A stretch of DNA of 64,000 nucleotides, from the NCBI GenBank assembly GCA_017938145.1, contig JAGBCB010000018.1, forward strand, positions 62,001 to 126,000. The letters run 5' to 3'. The notes under the pieces were generated by a model. It was not told where the DNA came from. It made no database searches and was given only the letters and a program-made list of their open reading frames with translations. Shown here one piece after another: positions 1 to 6,539 of this stretch (positions are counted from its first letter, which is position 1; every line of letters starts with the position of its first letter). The DNA is from Lachnospiraceae bacterium (GTDB lineage Bacteria; Bacillota; Clostridia; Lachnospirales; Lachnospiraceae). A program made the position numbers and the translations under genes.

Positions 1-182
1 CAGAGTTGCACAGTGCAACTTTTGTGCAAATTGACCCCAGTTTCAACGATTTTCAGCGAGGTTCTACGAGGTTCGTAATGTTGAAAAAAAGAGGTCCTAA
101 AACCACTCGTAATCAGCATAAATACTGTATTTACCGGGTTTTAGAACCTCTTATTTAAGTCATGTTCAATTTAATGCAAAAA
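1..182. other. Flank beyond the element's left end, no gene
   Basis: No coding region is visible. Bases 5-19 form a 7-bp-arm inverted repeat (GTTGCAC, A, GTGCAAC). Bases 33-76 read like a diverged copy of 224-255: both start with ACCCCAGTTT and end with GAGGTTCG or GAGGGGTTCG. The stretch ends with a large hairpin (separate entry). It is either the native DNA that once followed tsf or the end of a second, related element. Confidence 0.4.
84..150 (-). terminator. Hairpin with T-tract, likely terminator
   Basis: Arms at 91-104 and 137-150 pair over 14 bp with one mismatch (GAGGTCCTAAAACC against GGTTTTAGAACCTC). A run of seven A at 84-90 becomes a T-tract on the minus strand. The loop holds a smaller hairpin. 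It would stop leftward transcription coming from the integrase gene. Confidence 0.5.
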
Positions 183-220
183 TCGCATTACATGCCCATC
201 TGTTATGCGAACTTTTTTCA
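183..220. repeat. Left attachment-site copy (tsf 3'-end-like)
   Basis: TCGCATTACAT at 183-193 is identical to 14894-14904 over the tsf stop codon. It continues as CCCATCTG after one mismatch, then as a looser match (TTATGCGAACTTTTTTCAG against CTTTGCAACTTCTTCTGC). Total similarity is about 38 bp with several mismatches and a 1-base insertion, so this copy no longer encodes the EF-Ts C-terminus in frame. I read it as the distal attachment site produced by integrase-mediated insertion. Confidence 0.65.
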
Positions 221-265
221 GAAACCCCAGTTTTAAAGGCTTTCCGAGGGGTTCGTTTTTTATTT

Positions 266-284
266 CCCCAAGTTTTCGTTGGGG
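266..284. repeat. CCCCAA/TTGGGG inverted pair, putative integrase arm site
   Basis: CCCCAA (266-271) and TTGGGG (279-284) face each other over 7 bp. The same TTTCCCCAA motif recurs at 1614-1622 in the integrase leader and three or four times at 14719-14765 near the other end. Repeats near both ends of an element with a Tn916-type integrase suggest binding sites for the integrase N-terminal domain. Confidence 0.45.
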
Positions 285-309
285 TTAGTTTCCGATAATA
301 CCAAAACCT

Positions 310-1560
310 TTAAAAGTGACTCTTCGCCGTAATTGGGGTAACCACCTCGGCAGTTGGGGTCGACTCATCCTGACCATCCACATTCTTTCTGAACAGCTTT
401 GCAGTTTCTGCAAGCATCTTCTTTTGACTCACATGAGTATAAACTGTCAATGTTATAGAAATATTACTATGCCCCAACAAAAGTTGAGCCACCTTCATAT
501 CCATGCCACTCTCAGCACAGCGTGTAGCAAAGGTATGGCGAATGCTATGCGGATGAAATTTACGAATAGCTTCTGCTGGTGTTTGATTATTCTGAATGGC
601 GATAATCGCAGCCTCTTCATTAATACGTTTAACAGCTTTATTAATCTCCTTAGCCACAATATATCTGGTACATGGACTACCCATACTTGTAACAAAGACT
701 AAATCAGGCATATCCACAGCTCGCCATCTTTTACCCAAGCGACGCTTCAACGCATCCACCTTATCCTTCTGCGCCAAAAGGATTTCACGCATATTACCCA
801 TGAAAGGAATATCACGAACGGAGCAAGCTGTCTTCGGTGGTACAATACCCATATTCTTTTCGCCATCTCCATAATTACAACTAAGCGACTGTTTTATATG
901 AATCATTTCGTTCTTGAAATCGATGTCAGACCACATAAGACCACCCAGTTCACCGACTCTTACACCTGTAAGAAACATAAATTGAAACAATTCGCTATAC
1001 CAAGAGTTTTCCATATCCTTAAGGAACAATTCTTCCTCATCTTCCAGAAGAAAAATTTCTTCAGCAGTACCCTTATACTCCTTTGGTACAACTACACCCA
1101 GACAAGGATTAGTTGGTAATAATCTGTTACCAATTGCCGCATCTAAACACTCATGCAACATTCCCTTAGCGTCCATAATAGAAGAAGTTGCGATTTCCGC
1201 TGTAATCATCGCATTGATTGCCTTCTGAATATCCATTGGCATAAGCTCACTAACTAAGTGCTTTCCAATAAAGAATCCAAATGTTCTCTTGTATAAACGC
1301 TTTCTGACAGGTATACTCGTTTCCTTTAAATCATGCTTCTTGATTGTTTCAAACCACTCATCGAACCACTCATCCAAGGTTATATGCTTAATTCTGTAAT
1401 CAACATTATTCATTGCTGCTTTTATAGCAGACTCAAACTCTTCAAGCAATACATTCAAGTCTTTATTATGCATACAAATGCTGACTCCGTTTACAACCTT
1501 ACGAGCTTCATAACTACCCTTGTTGTACCTAACACCTTTAGGTAAATTTTGTGTTCCCAT
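310..1560 (-). CDS. int: Tyrosine recombinase/integrase (Tn916-type)
   Basis: This protein of 416 residues should catalyse site-specific integration and excision of the element. The N-terminus (about 1-60) looks like an arm-type DNA-binding domain. A SAM-like core-binding domain covers about 60-165. The catalytic domain has R201 (TGVRVGEL), H338-x-x-R341 (HSIR), H364 (LGHS) and the nucleophile Y374 (TVYTHV). All key residues are present, so it should be active. The ATG start is preceded by AGGAGGTTA. It lies 91-130 bp inside the left attachment copy, the usual place for an integrase. A promoter and an inverted repeat lie just upstream. The roughly 40 residues after the active-site tyrosine are Thr/Pro-containing and probably unstructured. 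Confidence 0.95.
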   Translation of the reverse strand: MGTQNLPKGVRYNKGSYEARKVVNGVSICMHNKDLNVLLEEFESAIKAAMNNVDYRIKHITLDEWFDEWFETIKKHDLKETSIPVRKRLYKRTFGFFIGKHLVSELMPMDIQKAINAMITAEIATSSIMDAKGMLHECLDAAIGNRLLPTNPCLGVVVPKEYKGTAEEIFLLEDEEELFLKDMENSWYSELFQFMFLTGVRVGELGGLMWSDIDFKNEMIHIKQSLSCNYGDGEKNMGIVPPKTACSVRDIPFMGNMREILLAQKDKVDALKRRLGKRWRAVDMPDLVFVTSMGSPCTRYIVAKEINKAVKRINEEAAIIAIQNNQTPAEAIRKFHPHSIRHTFATRCAESGMDMKVAQLLLGHSNISITLTVYTHVSQKKMLAETAKLFRKNVDGQDESTPTAEVVTPITAKSHF

Positions 1561-1606
1561 TTCATTAACCTCCTGAATTTAGATTAGAAATGAAAACAAG
1601 GCTTAT

Positions 1607-1625
1607 CACTTGGTTTCCCCAAGTG
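1607..1625. promoter_or_regulatory. Inverted repeat in the integrase leader
   Basis: CACTTGG (1607-1613) and CCAAGTG (1619-1625) pair perfectly around TTTCC. The repeat starts about 6 bp downstream of the -10 box of the int promoter, so it can be an operator or an mRNA hairpin. It contains the TTTCCCCAA motif shared with both element ends, which would let the integrase bind its own promoter region. That role is inference. Confidence 0.5.
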
Positions 1626-1630
1626 CTGTT

Positions 1631-1659
1631 ACTATACCGTAACTCTTCCTTATTTTCAA
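1631..1659 (-). promoter_or_regulatory. Sigma-A-like promoter of int
   Basis: On the minus strand TTGAAA (1659-1654) and TATAGT (1636-1631) are separated by exactly 17 bp and lie about 70 bp upstream of the int start. Confidence 0.65.
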
Positions 1660-1675
1660 GTCCCTTTTTTGATGC

Positions 1676-1858
1676 CTACTTTCTCACTTGCGCCAATAAC
1701 CATTTATCAAGCAGGCCTTTATGTGCATAAGAGCGATTACCAATATGGACAACAAAAACTTTTTCGTATAATTTAAAAAGTTCTCGTGTTTTTGTTTTGC
1801 CGATATTAAGGTATTCAGCGGTCTCTGCAACATTTAATAACGCTGGTGCAAGTTCCAC
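1676..1858 (-). CDS. xis: Excisionase-like winged-helix protein
   Basis: This 60-residue basic protein has the pattern of Tn916 Xis and HTH_17 proteins: LLNVAETAEYLNIGKTKTREL for the helix-turn-helix and a wing (FVVHIGNRSYAHKGLLDKWL). It would bend DNA at the attachment sites to favour excision. The start is GTG at 1858, placed 7 nt after AAAGGGGG. The stop lies just upstream of the int promoter, the usual xis-int order. A TTGAAG/CTTTCAA inverted repeat at about 1877-1892, before its start, may be a regulatory site. Confidence 0.8.
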   Translation of the reverse strand: MELAPALLNVAETAEYLNIGKTKTRELFKLYEKVFVVHIGNRSYAHKGLLDKWLLAQVRK

Positions 1859-2151
1859 GACAGTACCCCCTTTCGTTTGAAGATACTTTCAATGCCCCAC
1901 ATCAACGGGTATATTCACGCCGATTAATACTCAGCAAAACAAAACACTTCTCCCCAAAATATGGTTTATGAAAATCAGAAAATTGCATAAAAAAAGAACA
2001 CCACCACCGAAATATCCATTTAATGAATACTCTGATGAAGATGTCTTTTAATATTATAAAGAAAAATAACTTTTATTCTCATACCCGCCAAGAAACCTTG
2101 CGTTAGAAAAATATAGCTAACGATTTTCACAAAAATGAATATAAATATCCT

Positions 2152-2757
2152 TTACGCATTCCAATACAACTTTTTCAACTTATAAAATGTAGTTTTATGA
2201 ATGCCCATAAGTTTCATCGCTTGGACAGCGGTAATCTCTCCACTGGTTACCCGTTGCATTATATTCTCATAGTTCTCAGGTTTCTTCACATTTGGACGCC
2301 CCAGCTTCACACCTCTGCTACGTGCTGCTGCAATGCCCTCTGCCTGCCTTTGATGATTTTTTACTCTTTCCTCTTCGGCAATAGATGCCATTACTTCTAT
2401 CAGTATGTTGGATACCATATCCATTATCCAAGTCTGCCCCTCCATATCAATAAGCGTAGTAGGAACATTAAGTATTTTCACACGAATACCATGAGCTTTG
2501 AAATATTCCAATTCACTTTTGACCATCTGCTTATTTCTACCAAGTCTGTCCAATTCTTTCACAACCAAGGTATCCCCCGTGCGTAAAATATTTTCCTTTA
2601 GCGACAAGAAGCCTTTTCGATTAAAATCTTTTCCTGATTGATGGTCAATAATAATATCCCTCTCAGGAATTCCATATTCCAACAGGGCATCAATCTGCCT
2701 ATCTGTATTTTGATGAGTGCTACTAACTCTGGCATAGCCAAACTGCTTATTCTGCAT
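2152..2757 (-). CDS. Serine recombinase (resolvase/invertase family)
   Basis: This protein of 201 residues has the small-resolvase architecture. The catalytic domain starts YARVSS (nucleophile serine) and continues with DRLGR and the LxxxxASIAEEER long helix. The C-terminal Hin-like helix-turn-helix covers about 155-200 (SGEITAVQAMKLMGIHKTTFYKL). I chose ATG 2757 because AAAGGTGG precedes it by 7 nt; an earlier in-frame start would add 18 residues that do not look like the family. It could resolve element dimers or act on a nearby inversion site. The 300-bp stretch just upstream is bounded by a 12-bp inverted repeat, but I see no inverted pair of crossover sites that would make this a clear invertase. 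Confidence 0.9.
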   Translation of the reverse strand: MQNKQFGYARVSSTHQNTDRQIDALLEYGIPERDIIIDHQSGKDFNRKGFLSLKENILRTGDTLVVKELDRLGRNKQMVKSELEYFKAHGIRVKILNVPTTLIDMEGQTWIMDMVSNILIEVMASIAEEERVKNHQRQAEGIAAARSRGVKLGRPNVKKPENYENIMQRVTSGEITAVQAMKLMGIHKTTFYKLKKLYWNA

Positions 2758-2792
2758 AAAAACGCCACCTTTCCATGAATATAAATTTTTAC

Positions 2793-3092
2793 ACCGTTCG
2801 TTAAAGCCCAAACATTATTGAACGCACACAGAACTTCAAGATGAAGCTTTTCCGAACGCCTTTTATCCCTCTACAGCTATGGACACGAAAAGCATGGTAT
2901 TCCGAACTCCACAGTACCGAGCAGTAGTTCCACATGAAAAGACGGAAACCAGTACCTAGCCAAGAGTGACAACGCTGAAGCCCCGTGTCGGGCTTTTTCC
3001 GAAGCCAGCCAAGGTATTTGCCACAAGTCCCATACAAAGGCTAAATGGGCAAATTACAGGCAAATGAACTTTTTAATACATTAACGAACGGT
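2793..3092. repeat. 300-bp unit bounded by a 12-bp inverted repeat
   Basis: ACCGTTCGTTAA (2793-2804) and TTAACGAACGGT (3081-3092) are perfect inverted copies. The interior is GC-richer than the surroundings and contains a plus-strand stem AGCCC/GGGCT followed by T (2979-2998). I see no target duplication at the edges. It could be a MITE-like insertion, a resolvase target, or a structured RNA locus. Confidence 0.4.
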
Positions 3093-3502
3093 TGTGGTGT
3101 TTTATACCATACAGCCAACCTCTATTCAAGGGCTAAATCGACGAATTTACAGGAGTAAATTTGGTGGTTGTGCTACAATCGAAGAAACGCCACGCTTATA
3201 AATCATCCACAGCCCCAAGGCAGAAAAAAAGCACACACCCACCAAGTATTTATTTTTTTCAAAAGCCCCCATTTTCAGGCTAAAACAAGCATTTTTATAA
3301 TAGCGTTTGTATTTTTCGTTGCAATTTTCAGAAAAAAGCACACACAATTTTCAAACACACCGCTGAAGCCAAAATTAAAAGCGCACAACTTAGGACTGCT
3401 TCTGAAGCCACCATGCAAGCACAACTTTTACCGCAGAAGAATTTGTCACAATAACCGCAGTGACACTAATAACAACCAAAGAAAATATTTCTACAGCACA
3501 GG
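2812..3502. other. Gene-poor stretch, possible non-coding RNA
   Basis: Several short open frames overlap on both strands here (2801-3037 minus, 3147-3347 minus, 3168-3506 plus). None has a good ribosome-binding site or a recognisable domain. Direct repeats are visible: AAAAAAGCACACAC occurs twice (around 3225 and 3335) and GAAGCC recurs several times. I do not support any gene in it. Confidence 0.35.
2979..2998 (+). terminator. Short GC stem with T-tract
   Basis: AGCCC, loop CGTGTC, GGGCT, then four more T. It is the only rightward terminator-like signal in this gene-poor stretch and could end a small plus-strand RNA that begins upstream of it. Confidence 0.35.
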
Positions 3503-3556
3503 TTAGATAGAAACAGCCTCAGTGTACCTGTCAACAACACCAGTATAGCTTTCAAT

Positions 3557-3642
3557 AACCCAAGTTTCACTTTCAACAAGGATAGATTTTATCCAGTCAC
3601 CTTCAGAAAATATCACAACAACCCAAGTTTCACTTTCAACAA
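3557..3642. repeat. Two 23-bp direct repeats, 63 bp apart
   Basis: The sequence starting AACCCAAGTTTCACTTTCAA is present identically at 3557-3579 and 3620-3642. The 63-bp period is a multiple of three, and a 60-codon minus-strand frame (3503-3685, TTG start) runs through both copies, encoding LVESETWV twice. Either a small repetitive protein or a duplicated binding site is possible. Confidence 0.45.
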
Positions 3643-3674
3643 ATAATGTGATACTCATAACAAATAAGTGAACA

Positions 3675-3941
3675 TTATGCTTCAACGTTAGGATAAATCA
3701 CGACATTATCCTTTCCGCAACTCGCCACCGAAGCACCTTCCAATTCGCAGGCAAAATCAGTATACCCCTCTGTGGATAAAAACACCGTAAGCTCCATCAA
3801 CATCTCCATATAAGAAGCACCTTTGCTCACAACGATACCAACGCAATCTACATCATCACAAACAACTTTATTAACAGCGTAGCAATATTTATAGTTGCCA
3901 TGCTCCTCACAAAATCTTTGAAGCAATTCCTTTAATTTCAC
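3675..3941 (-). CDS. Unknown 88-residue protein
   Basis: Not recognised. The protein is 88 residues, mildly acidic and cysteine-containing (six Cys), with two predicted helices (KLKELLQRFCEEHGNYKY, MEMLMELTVFLSTEGY). It has no signal peptide or membrane segment. I placed the start at GTG 3941 because GGAGGTG lies 5-6 nt upstream; the longer frame to 3983 would run through the terminator hairpin of the neighbouring lipoprotein gene. It has no close partner in the same transcription unit. Confidence 0.55.
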   Translation of the reverse strand: MKLKELLQRFCEEHGNYKYCYAVNKVVCDDVDCVGIVVSKGASYMEMLMELTVFLSTEGYTDFACELEGASVASCGKDNVVIYPNVEA

Positions 3942-3960
3942 AATGTCACCTCCCCATAGA

Positions 3961-3999
3961 GAAAAAGCTCCGCAGGCTGTCAAGAACCTACAGAGCTTT
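3961..3999 (-). terminator. Terminator after the lipoprotein gene
   Basis: On the minus strand an AAAGCTC/GAGCTTT stem with a long inner arm is followed by a T-rich tail (TTTTTCTC). It lies 127 bp downstream of the lipoprotein stop and just before the ribosome-binding site of the 88-residue gene. Confidence 0.6.
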
Positions 4000-4125
4000 C
4001 ATAAAACTTTTTAATCTTAGTATTCTACAGAATCATCGGTGCCTGCACCTTCGTAATCCTTAAATTACTGTTCTTTCTATCCAAAAGTATATTGGCATAA
4101 ACCCATTATTCGCAAAATTTTCAGG

Positions 4126-5496
4126 TTATTTTGCAAAGTAAAGAGGTTCATCACTATCTACCTTAAATAACAAGCCATCATATTCAGATGGAACTATAAC
4201 CCATAGATAGCGATAGTCTGTTGCTGTGCCATCTCCGTTATCAATTATAGCATTATTCCACATAATATTAAATTTGACTACTGTACCATCTGCAAGAGTT
4301 ATACTTGAGTCAGATAAAGCAACCTCTTCTAATGAATCTGGGCTGAATTCTTTAAATTCTATACCAGTATACTTATCAACTACATATACATATGGCAAAA
4401 CTTCTGTAGAAGATATAACCGCAGAATATTCAGTTTTTCCATCGCTCCTATTACTAGTCACTATGGAAACATCTATCCTGCCAGAATCTGTTTTACTTGT
4501 ATTATCCAATAATAAACGAGTTACCTGACACACATAAGTTCCCTCTCCGTTGATTGTAATGTTGTTGTCGGTAATCCAATCACTTGTCTTAAGAGTTTCC
4601 TTTGACTCTGGAGCAAGTATTGCTGTGCCAGCACCGTTTGCCCACATAAAGATTTCGCAAGAATCATCGAAAAGCACGAAATCACTAACACTGATTACCT
4701 TACCCCAATCTTCGAAATTGAAGTGAGGAGCTGTACCACACACGATACCATCATAATCGGACGGAACTGTAATTGTGAATACCTCGTAATCATTAGAAGC
4801 ACCTGAACTTGATACCTGCTCCTGATATACTGTAATGGTAACTTCTCTACCATCTTCAAGAGTAACTGTAAAGTTTTCAGTAAGCTTGTAATCAGATACT
4901 GTATAAGCTGTACCAGTGTAACGGTCTGCTACGAATGTAACACCTGTAAGTCCACACCAAGAACCTTCTTCAGTTTTATGAGTATCAACTTCAATACGAG
5001 CTGTGATTGTCTTTGTACCATCACCGTTATCTACCTCGCTGAACTCACACTTACCTGTTCTAACCTGAGCTAATGTATCCTTAGAACCATCTGTATGATG
5101 TTCATTTACATAACCCATGTATGAGTAGTCACCTGCCTCAGATACCTTGTAGCCATTCTCTTCAAACCAATCGGTCATCTTAGGAGCTTCGGTAGGCTCT
5201 GGTGTTGCTGTCGGAACTGGTGTACTTGTCGCTGTTGGTTCAGGAGTAGGTGTTTCCGTTGGTACTGGCGTACTCGTTGCCGTAGGCTCTGGCGTACTTG
5301 TCGCTGTCGGTTCTGTAGTTGGCGTTACATCATCAGAATCGACTACATCACCCAAATCTACAGCATTTGTAGGTGCTGGTGTTGTAGACTCAACACTCAT
5401 GTCATTGTCAATCGTTTCGCTTGAGCCACAGCCAGTTACTGCTAAGCTCAACATAGCACTTGCAATAAGTGCATAAATAACTTTTGTCTTTCTCAT
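4126..5496 (-). CDS. Thr-Pro-rich lipoprotein with a duplicated domain
   Basis: This 456-residue predicted lipoprotein should be exported and anchored on the cell surface. The signal peptide ends in a lipobox, LAVTGC, with Cys23 as the lipidated residue. A Thr/Pro/Glu/Ala spacer (about 40-105, repeats of TATSTPEP and STPVPT) lifts the rest off the membrane. The remainder appears to be two homologous units. VADRYTGTAYTVSD, LEDGREVTITV and FTITVPSDYDGIVC in the first match VVDKYTGIEFKEFS, LADGTVVKFNI and LWVIVPSEYDGLLF in the second. I do not recognise the domain; beta-rich composition suggests an adhesin or binding fold. The gene is transcribed away from a small XRE regulator, with which it shares an inverted repeat. 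Confidence 0.8.
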   Translation of the reverse strand: MRKTKVIYALIASAMLSLAVTGCGSSETIDNDMSVESTTPAPTNAVDLGDVVDSDDVTPTTEPTATSTPEPTATSTPVPTETPTPEPTATSTPVPTATPEPTEAPKMTDWFEENGYKVSEAGDYSYMGYVNEHHTDGSKDTLAQVRTGKCEFSEVDNGDGTKTITARIEVDTHKTEEGSWCGLTGVTFVADRYTGTAYTVSDYKLTENFTVTLEDGREVTITVYQEQVSSSGASNDYEVFTITVPSDYDGIVCGTAPHFNFEDWGKVISVSDFVLFDDSCEIFMWANGAGTAILAPESKETLKTSDWITDNNITINGEGTYVCQVTRLLLDNTSKTDSGRIDVSIVTSNRSDGKTEYSAVISSTEVLPYVYVVDKYTGIEFKEFSPDSLEEVALSDSSITLADGTVVKFNIMWNNAIIDNGDGTATDYRYLWVIVPSEYDGLLFKVDSDEPLYFAK

Positions 5497-5540
5497 AATA
5501 ATCTCCTTTTGTGTTTCGCATAAAATATATAGTCTTTGGC

Positions 5541-5622
5541 ATTATAACACAAAACTGCCAGATTGGACACTATTTTTTTGCTTTTTTGCATAAACTTTTA
5601 TCAGGAGGTGTCCAAAATGGCA
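5541..5622. promoter_or_regulatory. Divergent promoter region with inverted operator-like repeat
   Basis: TGCCAGATTGGACAC (5556-5570) and GTGTCCAAAATGGCA (5608-5622) are inverted copies matching at 13 of 15 positions. The first sits just upstream of a TATAAT -10 box (minus strand, 5546-5541) that should drive the lipoprotein gene. The second overlaps the ribosome-binding site spacer and the start codon of the XRE gene. Binding of the XRE protein at both would couple lipoprotein control to autoregulation. Confidence 0.5.
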
Positions 5623-5856
5623 GAACGCATTACCCAAAGACATAATCCAATAATTGGCACTAATATCCGCAGACTTCGTAAAGAACGCAAAATGAAAGCT
5701 GTTGATGTTATCACTCAACTACAACTCCGTGAAATTAATGTAACTACTGGTATTTTTTCAAAAGTAGAAAACGGAAGAAACAATCCCAGCGTAGATATGC
5801 TTATTGCACTCACGGAAATATTTAATTGTGGCTTTGACGAATTCTTTAAACAATAA
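5617..5856 (+). CDS. XRE-family transcriptional regulator
   Basis: This small DNA-binding protein of 79 residues is the only plus-strand gene of the element that I support. A lambda-repressor-like helix-turn-helix covers about 15-75 (IGTNIRRLRKERKMKAVDVI, TTGIFSKVENGRNNPSVDMLIAL). There is no effector domain. I start it at ATG 5617, preceded by AGGAGGTG; the longer frame from 5563 has no signal. It diverges from the lipoprotein gene and most likely regulates that gene and itself. Confidence 0.85.
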   Translation: MAERITQRHNPIIGTNIRRLRKERKMKAVDVITQLQLREINVTTGIFSKVENGRNNPSVDMLIALTEIFNCGFDEFFKQ

Positions 5857-5898
5857 AGTGGCTGATTTCCCAACGAACAAGGAATCAACCACTTTTTT
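5855..5898. terminator. Bidirectional terminator
   Basis: The arms AAAGTGGCTGATTTCC (5855-5870) and GGAATCAACCACTTTTTT (5881-5898) pair with two interruptions. A T-tract follows on the plus side and AAA on the other. It separates the convergent XRE and DUF4314 genes. Confidence 0.75.
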
Positions 5899-5899
5899 G

Positions 5900-6130
5900 T
5901 TACTCCACGATTTTGAATTTATCATATTCAATAGCAATCGCAATACTACCGCTTTCAGGCGGTAGCCACTTCCCATGTAATTGAAGCATATCGTCAATAA
6001 AATCCACCCTGAATCTAGCCCCGACAGGTTTAGGGGAATATGTATCCTCAATCGGTGCTGTTAATTCTACCACAGTTCCGTGGGGATATCGCATAGAATA
6101 ATAAGCCTTTTTATCAATTGGCAGTGCCAT
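5900..6130 (-). CDS. DUF4314 family protein
   Basis: The 76-residue protein matches the DUF4314 pattern of a small beta-barrel-like domain common on Firmicutes integrative elements: GTVVELTAPIEDTYSPKPVGARFRV, then VDFIDDMLQLHGKW, then an IAIEYDKFKIVE end. Its function is unknown. It starts inside the end of the DUF3846-like gene (17-nt overlap) with GTGGAGGGG upstream, so it is translated from the same mRNA. Confidence 0.75.
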   Translation of the reverse strand: MALPIDKKAYYSMRYPHGTVVELTAPIEDTYSPKPVGARFRVDFIDDMLQLHGKWLPPESGSIAIAIEYDKFKIVE

Positions 6131-6539
6131 ATTTACCCCTCCACTTTAACAAAGATGCTTCATCGGCAAGGAATACCTGACCTGCAAAGATACGCTCAAT
6201 TGGCTTCAGGCATTTTTCAATGATTTCCTTATCCTCGTATCTGACACTCGTGAAGCTGTCACCTTCGTGACGTACTACCATAACATTTCCCAAAAACGCA
6301 GTTATGAAGTTCCCCTGCAAATCATACAATGCCCTATTCAACTTCATACACTTATCCACAGCATCATCACATGAAATAATGTCCATCTCGGCAGTTAGCG
6401 GATAGGTGGTAATACGCCCACCCACTAACTGCCGTTCAGCCTTCAGGGAATTTTCAACCTCTGCAAAGTAACCCTGATACTGCACACCTTGGTCGCTGAC
6501 TCTTAAAATATATGCAAGTATAAAGTTATCATTCAGCAT
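6114..6539 (-). CDS. DUF3846-like protein
   Basis: The 141-residue protein resembles DUF3846 over about 30-120: an ENSLKAERQLVGG start, the signature LNRALYDLQGN, then GNVMVVRHEGDSFTSVRYED. Its function is unknown; such proteins are typical accessory genes of phages and integrative elements, often next to antirestriction-like genes. I chose ATG 6539, which overlaps the end of the DUF262 gene by 11 bases and has GAGGTGG seven nt upstream, so the two are translationally coupled. Confidence 0.7.
   Translation of the reverse strand: MLNDNFILAYILRVSDQGVQYQGYFAEVENSLKAERQLVGGRITTYPLTAEMDIISCDDAVDKCMKLNRALYDLQGNFITAFLGNVMVVRHEGDSFTSVRYEDKEIIEKCLKPIERIFAGQVFLADEASLLKWRGKYGTAN

Noticed and set aside
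2801..3037. 78-codon minus frame next to the resolvase
   Set aside because: No ribosome-binding site, Cys/Trp-rich composition unlike neighbours, and another long frame overlaps it; more likely untranslated.
2152..3092. Invertible promoter controlled by the serine recombinase
   Set aside because: The 12-bp inverted repeats would fit, but no promoter facing a gene is visible between them.
3147..3506. Overlapping frames on both strands (66 and 112 codons)
   Set aside because: Both rest on low-complexity AT-rich sequence, lack start signals and show no domain.
3503..3685. 60-codon minus frame after the 88-residue gene
   Set aside because: Relies on a TTG start inside the preceding gene without a site; kept only as a repeat.
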